A DNA stretch of 64,000 nt from NCBI GenBank assembly GCA_002409745.1, contig DHOU01000005.1, forward strand, positions 41,973 through 105,972, read 5' to 3'. This stretch comes from Bacteroidales bacterium UBA5382. GTDB lineage: Bacteria > Bacteroidota > Bacteroidia > Bacteroidales > Dysgonomonadaceae. The notes below the pieces were generated by a model. The model worked only from the letters and a program-made list of their open reading frames with translations, did no database searches and was not told where the DNA came from. A program made the translations under genes and the position numbers. Shown here piece after piece: positions 8,687 to 17,143 of the stretch (positions are counted from its first letter, which is position 1; each line of letters begins with the position of its first letter).

Positions 8687-9214
8687 ATGAGTATGGATAT
8701 TACCGAATACAAACGAGTAGTGGTCGCGCTGCGGCCTTCGATGCTCGCCATTGCCCGGCGCATCACCGGAAACAAGGAGGATGCCGAGGACGTGGTGCAG
8801 GAGGTGTGCTTGAAAATATGGCATCGCCGCATTGAGTTCGGAGAGTATCGATATGAAAATTTAGAAGCTTACAGCACTACAATGGTAAAGAATCTGAGCA
8901 TCGATAAAGTACGTACCCGGCGGCCGTCATCGGACGAAACGGCTTTGCTGGAAAGAGAAAGCGAAAGCCAATCGCCCGACATTCTTCTGGAACAAAAAGA
9001 CGATGCGGATGCCCTGCGACATATTATCGGCCTGCTGCCGCCCTTGCAACAACGCATCCTGCGCCTGAAGGATCTGGAAGAATACGAAACGGCGGAAATT
9101 GCCGGAATGACGGGCATCGCCGTGGAAGCCGTACGCAATAACCTCTCCCGGGCACGCAAACAGTTACGCGAGCTTTACCTGCTGTATTATCGACATAAAA
9201 AAACAGAACTATGA
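8687..9214 (+). CDS. ECF-type RNA polymerase sigma factor
   Basis: The 175-residue protein has sigma region 2 (ARRITGNKEDAEDVVQEVCL, about 22-42) and region 4 (LPPLQQRILRLKDLEEYETAEIAGMTGIAVEAVRNNLSRARKQLRE, about 113-160), with nothing between but a linker, as in ECF group sigma factors. It should direct polymerase to its own operon and a small regulon under control of a membrane partner. Its last four bases overlap the start of the next gene (ATGA), so the two are translationally coupled. Genes for an exported protein and a beta-barrel follow, suggesting a cell-envelope stimulus. The 7-bp repeat array lies just upstream. Confidence 0.93.
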   Translation: MSMDITEYKRVVVALRPSMLAIARRITGNKEDAEDVVQEVCLKIWHRRIEFGEYRYENLEAYSTTMVKNLSIDKVRTRRPSSDETALLERESESQSPDILLEQKDDADALRHIIGLLPPLQQRILRLKDLEEYETAEIAGMTGIAVEAVRNNLSRARKQLRELYLLYYRHKKTEL

Positions 9215-9660
9215 CCACCGACATCCACCGCTTACTCGACCGTTACTTCCAAGGGGTTACGACCACGGAGGAAGAAAAAACGCTCCGCCGTTTTTTCGCT
9301 CAGGAAAATCTTCCGGAAGAATGGCATGAAACGGCCGCGATTTTCCGTTTTCTGGAAGATGAATCCACGGCATTAAAGGTATTGAAGGAGATTCAACGCG
9401 AAGAGGCGCTCCCCGTTCGGCGGACTTTCCGGCTGAAAACAATCGTTACGGTTGCCGCGGCGGTATGCGCCCTCATCGCCCTGCTGCTCGTCTTACAACC
9501 CGGAAAAGGATACTCATCCGAAGCCGGCAGCTATGTATGGGTCGACGGCCAACGCATTACCGACCCGGCAGTGGTACAACGGTACGCCGAATTGTCTTTC
9601 GACAAAGTGCAGACGGAAAACAATATCATTACGGAACAATTACAGTTCATGACAGAATAA
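9211..9660 (+). CDS. Putative membrane-bound anti-sigma factor
   Basis: The 149-residue protein has a cytoplasmic N-terminal part of about 75 residues (MTTDIHRLLDRYFQGVTTTE...). A single membrane segment follows (about 77-95, IVTVAAAVCALIALLLVLQP), then a short periplasmic tail. The DRYFQGVTT-EEE start resembles the N-termini of FecR-like and other Bacteroidota anti-sigma factors, but there is no FecR domain and no HxxxCxxC zinc motif. It overlaps the sigma gene by 4 bp, which with the topology makes an anti-sigma role likely. This function is inferred from context, not from a recognised domain. Confidence 0.72.
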   Translation: MTTDIHRLLDRYFQGVTTTEEEKTLRRFFAQENLPEEWHETAAIFRFLEDESTALKVLKEIQREEALPVRRTFRLKTIVTVAAAVCALIALLLVLQPGKGYSSEAGSYVWVDGQRITDPAVVQRYAELSFDKVQTENNIITEQLQFMTE

Positions 9661-9669
9661 GGCATCAAG

Positions 9670-10122
9670 ATGAAAACAACGACATTCACGCTTACTTTTA
9701 TAACAGTCCTCCTGACGCTCACCGTTTTTGCGGCCCAGGCGCAGGAAGGATTGAAGATACAATCGGTGTTCGAAAAATACGGCAAGCAAAAAGGCGCCAC
9801 GATGGTGGTCCTTTCCGGCGAAGCGCTACACGACTACCGGCTGGATAAATACCGGAGCATCACCATCGAATATGACAAAGCCATTCTTAACGATATCCAA
9901 CATTGCCTGCAAGCCGATAAAAAACAGGCGCGCGAAATAAAGGAGGTCATCAGCAACGGCATCATTTCATCGGGATATTACCAACTGCCGGCCAAGGAAG
10001 ACCGCATCCACCGGTACATTCTCTTTAAAATGGCCGGAGACGGCACCGCCACCCTCATCTATATGGAGGGCGGCCCCGAATCGGAAGCGCTTATCAACCG
10101 GCTGTTCATCAAAAGAAAATAA
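9670..10122 (+). CDS. Exported protein, DUF6108-like
   Basis: The 150-residue product has a clear signal peptide (MKTTTFTLTFITVLLTLTVF...AQA) and no lipobox, so it should be periplasmic. The mature part (VFEKYGKQKGATMVVLSGEAL; IISSGYYQLP; DGTATLIYMEGG) matches a Bacteroidota family that I recall as DUF6108; the label is tentative and the function unknown. It starts 9 bp after the anti-sigma gene and shares the cassette with the beta-barrel gene. Being encoded with a sigma pair, it may be a sensor component or simply a regulon member. Confidence 0.68.
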   Translation: MKTTTFTLTFITVLLTLTVFAAQAQEGLKIQSVFEKYGKQKGATMVVLSGEALHDYRLDKYRSITIEYDKAILNDIQHCLQADKKQAREIKEVISNGIISSGYYQLPAKEDRIHRYILFKMAGDGTATLIYMEGGPESEALINRLFIKRK

Positions 10123-10179
10123 TTTTCCAGAATAACTATTTAGCAGATATACAGTTCAATCAGTAAACACATTCAAACA

Positions 10180-11079
10180 ATGAAAAAAATTACATGCCTC
10201 ATCGCTTTCCTTTTGCCGGTTTTGTTCCTGAGCGCTTCGCCGCTCGTTCCGGCCGACACGACTTTTCAGTATAACAATCGCAAAGTGGTCATAGACGATT
10301 CCGGCGACGAGATGAACGTTTCCGTCTATCAACTCAACGCTCAAGGCGACACGCTGCAAAGCCATAAGATTTACGAAGGTATTTTCACCGAAAATAAAAG
10401 CATCGAGCGACGTTACGAAAGTTCTTTCGACATTTCCATCCCCGACATTTTCAAGCCCAAAAGCAAACGCCGCGAAAGCCGTGCACATTGGGACGGCTTC
10501 GGAGTGGGATTCGTGGATTTACCCGGCGGAGAATTGGCATCGATACTCAATAACAGCCGCTCGCTGCAATTCAATCTTAACCTGATAGAAGCATCGGGAC
10601 GATTGGGAAACAGTCCTTTCATCGGCATAACCGGCATGGGAATACAGTTCAACTCCGTTCATCTGCAAAGCAACAAAGCCATCGAAGTGCAGGATTACAC
10701 GTCGGTTGTCACGACTACCGCCCCCGGAACGGAGTACAACAAATCGCGCCTGCATTATACCTATCTTACCTTTCCTCTTTTGATTGAAACGAACTGGAAT
10801 ATCGGCCGCGGATCGCATCTTTTCTTGAATGCCGGTATTGTGGGCAAAGTGAAGACCGCTTCATCATCGAAGATTTGGCAAAACGACCAGAACGGCAAAA
10901 AACAAAAGACCAAATTACCCGGCGACCTGAATATCCGTCCCGTCACTTTCGATGTGATGGCGCAGGCAGGCATAAACGACTTCGGTGTGTTCGTATCCTA
11001 TACTCCCTTGAGCCTTTTCAGGGAAGGCAAAGGACCGAAAGCCCACCAGGCGACCATCGGATTACAATTCTATTTTTAA
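10180..11079 (+). CDS. Outer-membrane beta-barrel protein
   Basis: The 299-residue product has a signal peptide (MKKITCLIAFLLPVLFLSAS) and a periplasmic stretch up to about residue 100. After that come alternating amphipathic strands ending in an aromatic residue (TIGLQFYF), the usual C-terminal signal for outer-membrane assembly. It resembles the porin-family/PorT-like barrels of Bacteroidota. It is the last gene of the sigma/anti-sigma cassette, 57 bp after the exported protein, so its synthesis may be what the sigma factor controls. Cargo or binding function unknown. Confidence 0.75.
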   Translation: MKKITCLIAFLLPVLFLSASPLVPADTTFQYNNRKVVIDDSGDEMNVSVYQLNAQGDTLQSHKIYEGIFTENKSIERRYESSFDISIPDIFKPKSKRRESRAHWDGFGVGFVDLPGGELASILNNSRSLQFNLNLIEASGRLGNSPFIGITGMGIQFNSVHLQSNKAIEVQDYTSVVTTTAPGTEYNKSRLHYTYLTFPLLIETNWNIGRGSHLFLNAGIVGKVKTASSSKIWQNDQNGKKQKTKLPGDLNIRPVTFDVMAQAGINDFGVFVSYTPLSLFREGKGPKAHQATIGLQFYF

Positions 11080-11153
11080 TTTACCGCCACCAAGGGCATC
11101 GCTACGAGCGACAGTCGGTTTATCGCCCTATCTCCCTTCCTTCGGCTTTTCTT

Positions 11154-12068
11154 TCAATGGACTATTTTTATCAATCTTTGAAGAGAAGAAACCGGAATGG
11201 TGGTTTTTACGACCATCTGTAAATCCATTTGCGGACGATCGGTGTAATAAATAGATTGAGTGGAGGATACCATAGATATTAAATTGCCGGAATCATCCAA
11301 AATGGGGCCTCCGCTCGATCCTTTTGCGAAATCGGCCGTAATCTCCGTCTTATTTGTAAACGGATCTTGCCGATTTGTAGTCACATTACGAGCCACAACT
11401 CCTTTGGAATAAAAAAAGGGAAAGCCTTCCAGATGAGTCAATGCATGGACCGTTTCTCCCACAGCGAGATCTTTTCCAAGAGGAACAGGGGTTAATGGTT
11501 TATTCCCGCAATCTATCTGAAACAACGCCAAATCGGCCGTTTTATTATAGGTAAGGATGGAAACGATAGGAAAGACTTCCCCTTCGGACGTAGCTACAAA
11601 TACAATACTATCCGCCGGAGTCAAAGAATAGTTTTTATCGATTAATTGTTGAAGAACATGACAATTTGTGGCACACACTCCGTCTTCGGAAAGAACGATC
11701 GCGGTTGCTCCGATAGCAACTCTCTCGTTACGTTGCAAAGCGGGAATATATTTACAGACCATCAATACACCCTTCTTTGTTTTATGAATCATCTTTGCCG
11801 CATGCAACGATCGTTTTTTACCTTTTTGTATCTTTACCGGCACCCTCTTGCTTTCTTCGACATCCTTCGTTTTATTTTTCAATTCGGACATGCCGGTAAA
11901 GGAAGATATTCTTCCGTCTTGTTTTAAAAGACGGAGAATATCTTCTGCCAAATGACTATAATCTTCAAATACGACAGGTGTTGCTTCTTGCGCAGTACTC
12001 GTCTGCAAAATACAAAAGAAAACAAACACATACAGAAAAAGCAACTTGTAATACTTGTTTATAAGCAT
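11154..12068 (-). CDS. Exported trypsin-like serine protease
   Basis: The 304-residue protein has a signal peptide (LLFLYVFVFFCILQTSTAQ) and a chymotrypsin-fold protease domain. The catalytic triad can be placed: His137 in CATNCHVL, Asp179 in NKTADLALF and Ser252 in FAKGSSGGPI. No PDZ domain follows, so it is not a complete DegP/HtrA. It should act in the periplasm or at the surface. It is the last gene of the minus-strand locus running from the ECF sigma factor at 22.5 kb, starting 13 bp past the redoxin gene. Its presence beside SusC/SusD and PKD-like lipoproteins hints that the system handles proteins or peptides, which is inference. Confidence 0.86.
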   Translation of the reverse strand: MLINKYYKLLFLYVFVFFCILQTSTAQEATPVVFEDYSHLAEDILRLLKQDGRISSFTGMSELKNKTKDVEESKRVPVKIQKGKKRSLHAAKMIHKTKKGVLMVCKYIPALQRNERVAIGATAIVLSEDGVCATNCHVLQQLIDKNYSLTPADSIVFVATSEGEVFPIVSILTYNKTADLALFQIDCGNKPLTPVPLGKDLAVGETVHALTHLEGFPFFYSKGVVARNVTTNRQDPFTNKTEITADFAKGSSGGPILDDSGNLISMVSSTQSIYYTDRPQMDLQMVVKTTIPVSSLQRLIKIVH

Positions 12069-12081
12069 CTCCGGATATGAA

Positions 12082-13218
12082 TCAGTTCGTTAATATTTCG
12101 GCCAACTTTTCTTCCAGTTCTTTCCCGCGCAAGTTCAGGGCAAGAATTTTACCGGACGGATCGATTAAAAAATTAGAAGGGATGAAACTAATTCCATAAA
12201 GATAGGCAATCGGACTATCGTTGCCGGCCAAATCAGACAATTGCACCCAAGGCAATCCATCTTTACTGACTGCGTTTTGCCATGCATTCTTGGAGTCATC
12301 CATTGAAAATCCGACAATGACGAAATCCTTTGTTTTATATTTGTCGAACATTTTTACCAAGTTAGGATTTTCACGCCGGCACGGTCCGCACCATGAAGCC
12401 CAAAAGTCGAGTAACACATACTTTCCTCTGAACGCATCCAACGAAATACTGTCTCCTTCTAAATTTTGTGCGGTAAAAACGGGCGCCAAAGCCCCTTCTT
12501 CTACCCCTTGCGTAGAATCCAACAATGCTTGATAAGCCTTTCCGGATCTCGAGTTCTTAATACGCTCGCTCATTTTATCCAGCATTTTTTGCGCTTCTGT
12601 TTTTTCTTGAACGACGTTATATTTACTCTTGAGCCATTCAAGGGCTATTTCAGAATCCAGATTATTTATAAAATAAGCCAATTCCGCACTGTCTTTTTCT
12701 TGAGCTATTTCTTTAGAAATTTCACCGATTCGTCTTTGAGTAACGGTATCCCCTTGCTGAACAGCGATTCGTCCCTGTTCGTTTAACTTTTTATATTTTT
12801 CGGTAAAAACATTGACGATGTTATTATAGGATTGTAATTCGTCGTTTAAACGTGTTCCTCCGACTTTCAGGTTCGTTCTTATATCTTTATCGGCGGTAGC
12901 GTAAATATGCCCTTCTTGCAAATAAATACGCGTGCCGGGACTATAATTGATGGTCTCCATAAAATCGGCATTTCCCGGAACAACATACATATAAGCTATT
13001 TGAGGATATTTTGTGACACCTTCAAACTCGAACCTTCCATCGATACAATCGACTGAGTCTACGCGTACGCTGATATCCTTTTCAATACTTTTATACAATA
13101 GGAAAGCCTTATAACCCGGTTGGATATCGTTTACCTTGATTGACAAAGTAAATGCTTCCTGCGCATTTATCGAGGTAACACCCAATACAATACAAATAAT
13201 AAAAAACATTTTTTTCAT
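12082..13218 (-). CDS. TlpA-like thiol-disulfide oxidoreductase with DUF4369-type N-domain
   Basis: The start is the ATG at 13216-13218 (MKKMFFIICIVLGVTSINAQ, a signal peptide); 378 residues. An N-terminal DUF4369-like beta domain (about 22-115) and a helical linker lead to a thioredoxin-fold AhpC/TSA domain with an intact active site WCGPC at 276-280 and the cis-proline region SFIPSNFLID. Proteins of this type are periplasmic thiol reductants common in Bacteroidota outer-membrane import loci. The gene follows the PKD-like lipoprotein gene (39 bp) and precedes the protease. The complete CxxC contrasts with the related gene at 58.4-59.6 kb, which has lost it. Confidence 0.9.
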   Translation of the reverse strand: MKKMFFIICIVLGVTSINAQEAFTLSIKVNDIQPGYKAFLLYKSIEKDISVRVDSVDCIDGRFEFEGVTKYPQIAYMYVVPGNADFMETINYSPGTRIYLQEGHIYATADKDIRTNLKVGGTRLNDELQSYNNIVNVFTEKYKKLNEQGRIAVQQGDTVTQRRIGEISKEIAQEKDSAELAYFINNLDSEIALEWLKSKYNVVQEKTEAQKMLDKMSERIKNSRSGKAYQALLDSTQGVEEGALAPVFTAQNLEGDSISLDAFRGKYVLLDFWASWCGPCRRENPNLVKMFDKYKTKDFVIVGFSMDDSKNAWQNAVSKDGLPWVQLSDLAGNDSPIAYLYGISFIPSNFLIDPSGKILALNLRGKELEEKLAEILTN

Positions 13219-13257
13219 ACTAAATTCTTTTTTTAATGATATGGTAAATTGCATTTG

Positions 13258-14844
13258 CTAATAATATCTATATAAGTAAAACATGATGGAAGAGGAAGGG
13301 GCTATGTATCTTATTGTTTTCACCTTTCCACGTCCAGTTAACGGGCTGCCGACTTGTGTAACATCATTCCCGGCTATTTTATAACGGTATATTTTATAAT
13401 TCCCGTCCGCCGTATATGTAGCAACAACGAGGTAACTAAAGGAATTGGTGTCAAACATGCATTCGATAAAGTGCATATAGGAAATTTTTTCCTCCGAAGG
13501 ATACGCCAGTATTTCTTTTTTATATCTATTCTGTTCAATCATTTCAATAGAATAAGAACCGATTTTATTTCCATAAGCAAAATATAAAATCGGATAATTC
13601 TTATGCAATGTAAAGATTTCGGATTTTTCTATCTCCGGGTAGACACGATAGTTTAATGTATCGGCTGTCATAATCGGATTAAACTGAGCGCTTCCGTAGG
13701 TTGTTTGCCCAGCGTCAATTTGCGCCAAATCCAGTCCCAGCAACAAGCTTCGATCATTCCGGCTGTTTTCATGAAAAATAGCGTAAGCACGTTGCGCATA
13801 CGACGTATTTTGAGGATTCAAGCTTCCGTCGGTATTTTCTAAAAAGGAAATACGTCCTTTCATATTGTTCGAACTAATCGAAAGGCGACTATTCTCCAAT
13901 TGTTTTTGAGGGAAAGGAAATATCGATGCACTCAATAATTTCACATAAATGAAAGATTCACTTAATTCATCGAATCCGAGTATATAGGACCCGTAAGCGT
14001 TCGATAAAGTGAAATGAGGAGATAAGGAATAGTCCCCAAAAACGGCGGGAAGGAAAGCTTGCATACCTGCTTGCATCAAATGAGCGTTACCGTTATTAAG
14101 CAGTAGCGCCTGTTGAGGGGCTCCGATTCCCCCCGAAAAGCCATACGAGGCATCGACCGATTTCTCGAAAAACAAATTGTCTGTCGTTTCCATCAGTTTA
14201 CTGTCATTTATCCTTAACGCCCCCACTTCTTTCTCAGAAAACGGGATAAGCGTATTAATATAAGTGGTGAAAGAAGTACTTCCCGGACTTTTCCAGCGAA
14301 AATTATTGGTAAACATAATCCCTTTGGGAACTCCTTTCAAAGCATTCTCTCTTCCAATCAAATCGGCCATTGCATCCGGAGTAATCTTTCCATCTTCAGC
14401 CGTTTTAAAGAAGTCCAGATCGGTATTTCCTTCCGCATTTTCTTTCAGCACATACCACCCGCGTTCGGTTTGGCTATTTACTTTAACAAACAGGGTGGCA
14501 AGCGAGGACAGTTGAGTCGTCTTATGGATTATTTTAAGATAGATATTCCAAGTCCCCAAACTATCCATTTTTTGCTCCAGCACCGGTTCTTCCGACAGCA
14601 GTTTGAGGGACGAGCCGACTCCCTTATACCAGAGAAAGTCGAACGCTTCTTTATCTTGCGAGTCACCGTACTTAACCGTTGGGTCTATGTAAAGAACTTC
14701 ATTGTAAAGGACTTCGGAAGGGACACTTTCCAAGTTTGCGATTTCAATGTCGGGCAATTCATTATAGATATCATCCCGGCTATCGATGCAAGCTGAGAGC
14801 AAGCAGAGCATTACGAGCGCAAAATAATATTTGATTATCTTCAT
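13258..14844 (-). CDS. PKD-like family surface lipoprotein
   Basis: From the ATG at 14842-14844 the 528-residue product has a lipoprotein signal peptide with lipobox LLSAC (about residue 19). A PKD-like N-terminal region follows (IANLESVPSEVLYNEVLYID; LGTWNIYLKI), then a long C-terminal domain of beta structure with YxY/FxF repeats. It fits the PKD-like lipoproteins that regularly accompany SusC/SusD/DUF4843 in Bacteroidales. A role as a surface-exposed ligand-binding partner of the transporter is likely but not proven. It lies between the DUF4843 gene (36 bp) and the redoxin gene. Confidence 0.8.
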   Translation of the reverse strand: MKIIKYYFALVMLCLLSACIDSRDDIYNELPDIEIANLESVPSEVLYNEVLYIDPTVKYGDSQDKEAFDFLWYKGVGSSLKLLSEEPVLEQKMDSLGTWNIYLKIIHKTTQLSSLATLFVKVNSQTERGWYVLKENAEGNTDLDFFKTAEDGKITPDAMADLIGRENALKGVPKGIMFTNNFRWKSPGSTSFTTYINTLIPFSEKEVGALRINDSKLMETTDNLFFEKSVDASYGFSGGIGAPQQALLLNNGNAHLMQAGMQAFLPAVFGDYSLSPHFTLSNAYGSYILGFDELSESFIYVKLLSASIFPFPQKQLENSRLSISSNNMKGRISFLENTDGSLNPQNTSYAQRAYAIFHENSRNDRSLLLGLDLAQIDAGQTTYGSAQFNPIMTADTLNYRVYPEIEKSEIFTLHKNYPILYFAYGNKIGSYSIEMIEQNRYKKEILAYPSEEKISYMHFIECMFDTNSFSYLVVATYTADGNYKIYRYKIAGNDVTQVGSPLTGRGKVKTIRYIAPSSSIMFYLYRYY

Positions 14845-14880
14845 CAGTTTTCTTTTTTTAGAGCAATACATTTTTGTAAT

Positions 14881-15666
14881 CTATGAGAATTCGACATCCG
14901 TACCATCCTTTTCTTTCAGTTTCGGCAATCCCTGGGCAGCCCGTTTTTGATTTTCCAATACCAACGCATTCCGGAATTTGAATGCATAATAGGTCTTATC
15001 ATAGCGATCTAACGTAGAGATAAAATTATTGTCCCATCGTTCACCGGATTGTTCGACCATGAATTGGTGCTTAACGGGGCCATACTTTCCTAAACCCAAA
15101 CTGGAATATTTCCAATTCGCAGGCTCCAAGAAACAATCAGCCATATAAACAACCACAAAAGTATGCGATTGGTCGTCATCAGCCAACCGGTCGGAGGCCT
15201 TCAGGTCTTCCGAATCCGTGATGCGAAGTGTAAGCCGGCGCCCTTCCTCTTTCAACGAAGGATCACGCAATAAGATAACCGGTATGGAATCATACAAATG
15301 ACCCTTCTTCAAAATCAAAAAGTCTTCCATCTCTTTACTGTCAAAGGGAACATAATGAATTCCCGGTTCTGCTTCTTTCAAATTGGTTAAATAGGATATT
15401 TCGTTTTTATAAGCCCTTATTTTAACATGATAATCCGCCGGAGGTATACTGGCTTTCGCAACAATCTTGAACCAGACGGTATCCCGTACAATAGACTCAT
15501 CCATATAAACGAAATTGGTTTCTGCACTTTGCAGTTGTTTCATATAAAATCCCCGGGGATCATAAAAGCCCACATAGGGATCGCCTTCATAGGGCTTTAG
15601 CTCAACTTGCTCACAAGAAGCCAATACTATGACAGCATACATTATCGTGTAAAAAAACTTCTTCAT
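14881..15666 (-). CDS. DUF4843 lipoprotein
   Basis: The 261-residue product has a lipobox (IVLASC, about residue 18) and matches DUF4843, a Bacteroidota lipoprotein family that sits next to SusD in many import loci. Recognisable parts are the EGDPYVGFYDPRGFYM start and a calx-beta-like central strand set (VWFKIVAKASIPPADYHVKI; RLTLRITDSEDL). The C-terminal FRNALVLENQKRAAQGLP helix is also typical. It follows SusD by 11 bp. It probably forms part of the outer-membrane complex; its ligand is unknown. Confidence 0.87.
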   Translation of the reverse strand: MKKFFYTIMYAVIVLASCEQVELKPYEGDPYVGFYDPRGFYMKQLQSAETNFVYMDESIVRDTVWFKIVAKASIPPADYHVKIRAYKNEISYLTNLKEAEPGIHYVPFDSKEMEDFLILKKGHLYDSIPVILLRDPSLKEEGRRLTLRITDSEDLKASDRLADDDQSHTFVVVYMADCFLEPANWKYSSLGLGKYGPVKHQFMVEQSGERWDNNFISTLDRYDKTYYAFKFRNALVLENQKRAAQGLPKLKEKDGTDVEFS

Positions 15667-15677
15667 ATCTTTTTCAA

Positions 15678-17120
15678 TTAATAAAATCCCAACTCGACCG
15701 AGGGAATCGGTAAAATATATTCATTTTCTTCGATCGTCGCTCCGGAAAGAAATAGCGTTGTCCTGTTCAATCGCTTATGAGCGAAAAAGCTCTGTCCTTC
15801 GGAAAAAAACTCCCTCACATATTCCTTCACCATTTCTTCCAGGCGGGTATCTTCGGTTAAGGGTATGTTAGAGGTTTCCCGTGCAGATCGAAAAGCCTGA
15901 TAATAACTATTGGCCTCAGCAAGGGGGGCAGTTTCAATTAATATTAAATACATTTCGGACAAACGGACTAAGGGAACCGATTTATCGGTATTATCGGAGC
16001 TTTTAAATTTACTAAATTTCTGGGTCCCATAAACCGAGCCGAAGGTAGAGGAAGAACTGAGAGCAAATAACTTTAAACGCAAATCCGTTTCATTTGCATA
16101 GAGTTTATCGGTAATTACGTCGCGTGTATTTACCAGAAAGGCATTCTCCCCTTTAAAATTGCCGTTTTTATCTTCAAATTCATACAGATACATTCCGATT
16201 AAGTGCTCGGAAAAGAACGTGTAATCCGATTTATTAATATTGGCTTGAGAACCTAACGTAAATTTAGCTTCTCCCGTGGGATTCTTTGCCTCCAACACTT
16301 CTTTTGCATAATTATAGGCTTTCGTTTTATTACCCGTCCATAAATAGAGGCGAGCCAATAAAGCTTTTACTCCATATAAGTTGAATCTCTTTTGACGGTA
16401 ATACCAAAATGTTTCGGAATATCCTTTGATAGAATTATAACTGCTGTTTAAGTCGGAGTTCGAATAGTTCTTGATCGGATCGGAAGAATCGAGAAGCTCT
16501 TCGGCCCGGTTAAAGTCGGAGAAAAGCAGTTCGACATACTCTTCATACGTTACATACTCATAATTAGATGTCGATAAAATTTTCACATAGGGCAAATATT
16601 TTTTTTGGGCATCTACCCGGGTCGGTACCGGCCCCCACAAACGGAGCAATTCGAAATGACAAAATGCACGGATCGCCAGCGCTTCTCCTTCGATCAACGC
16701 CGCTTTATCGGCGCTCAATACATTGTCCTGTTGCTCGAGTCCATCCAACAATGCATTGGCATTGGCAATTATTCTATAATAATGCTGAAACAAATAACTA
16801 AACTCCTTATCCACCTCTGCGTCGGTATAGTTATGACTATACAACTGGTAGGTATAAGTCGTCGTAGAAGAAAGAGACTCCGCATAATTGTGGGTCATTG
16901 TTTCTATTCCCTTACCTCCCATCATGATAAACCCCGGCGTGTAAATTCCTTGTAGGGTTACATAAAGGCCCACTAAAGCCATTTCGAATCCACCTTCGCT
17001 TTCAAACATTTTTTCTTTAGTGGTCATATTCTTGGGTTGGACAGTCAACCAGTCGTCGCACGAACTGTTTACAACAACGAACAGTATGCATATCGCGATC
17101 GTTACTATTTTCCTTTTCAT
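15678..17120 (-). CDS. SusD/RagB family nutrient-binding lipoprotein
   Basis: The ATG at 17118-17120 (MKRKIVTIAICILFVVVNSSC) gives a lipoprotein signal with Cys at about residue 21; 480 residues. The family pattern is complete: CDDWLTVQPKNMTTKEKMFESEGGF at the mature start, a TPR-like helical core (IRAFCHFELLRLWGPVP; YGVKALLARLYLWTGN) and a C-terminal PLVRLSEMYLI segment. SusD proteins form the lid of the SusC barrel and bind the nutrient. It follows the SusC gene by 23 bp. If the SusC break is real, this protein has lost its transport partner. Confidence 0.94.
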   Translation of the reverse strand: MKRKIVTIAICILFVVVNSSCDDWLTVQPKNMTTKEKMFESEGGFEMALVGLYVTLQGIYTPGFIMMGGKGIETMTHNYAESLSSTTTYTYQLYSHNYTDAEVDKEFSYLFQHYYRIIANANALLDGLEQQDNVLSADKAALIEGEALAIRAFCHFELLRLWGPVPTRVDAQKKYLPYVKILSTSNYEYVTYEEYVELLFSDFNRAEELLDSSDPIKNYSNSDLNSSYNSIKGYSETFWYYRQKRFNLYGVKALLARLYLWTGNKTKAYNYAKEVLEAKNPTGEAKFTLGSQANINKSDYTFFSEHLIGMYLYEFEDKNGNFKGENAFLVNTRDVITDKLYANETDLRLKLFALSSSSTFGSVYGTQKFSKFKSSDNTDKSVPLVRLSEMYLILIETAPLAEANSYYQAFRSARETSNIPLTEDTRLEEMVKEYVREFFSEGQSFFAHKRLNRTTLFLSGATIEENEYILPIPSVELGFY

Positions 17121-17143
17121 TGTTTTTTCTTTTTGTTGATTCG

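Noticed and set aside
11080..11153. A terminator between the convergent beta-barrel and protease genes
   Set aside because: Only a weak AGGGC/GCCCT pairing over a long loop; not convincing.
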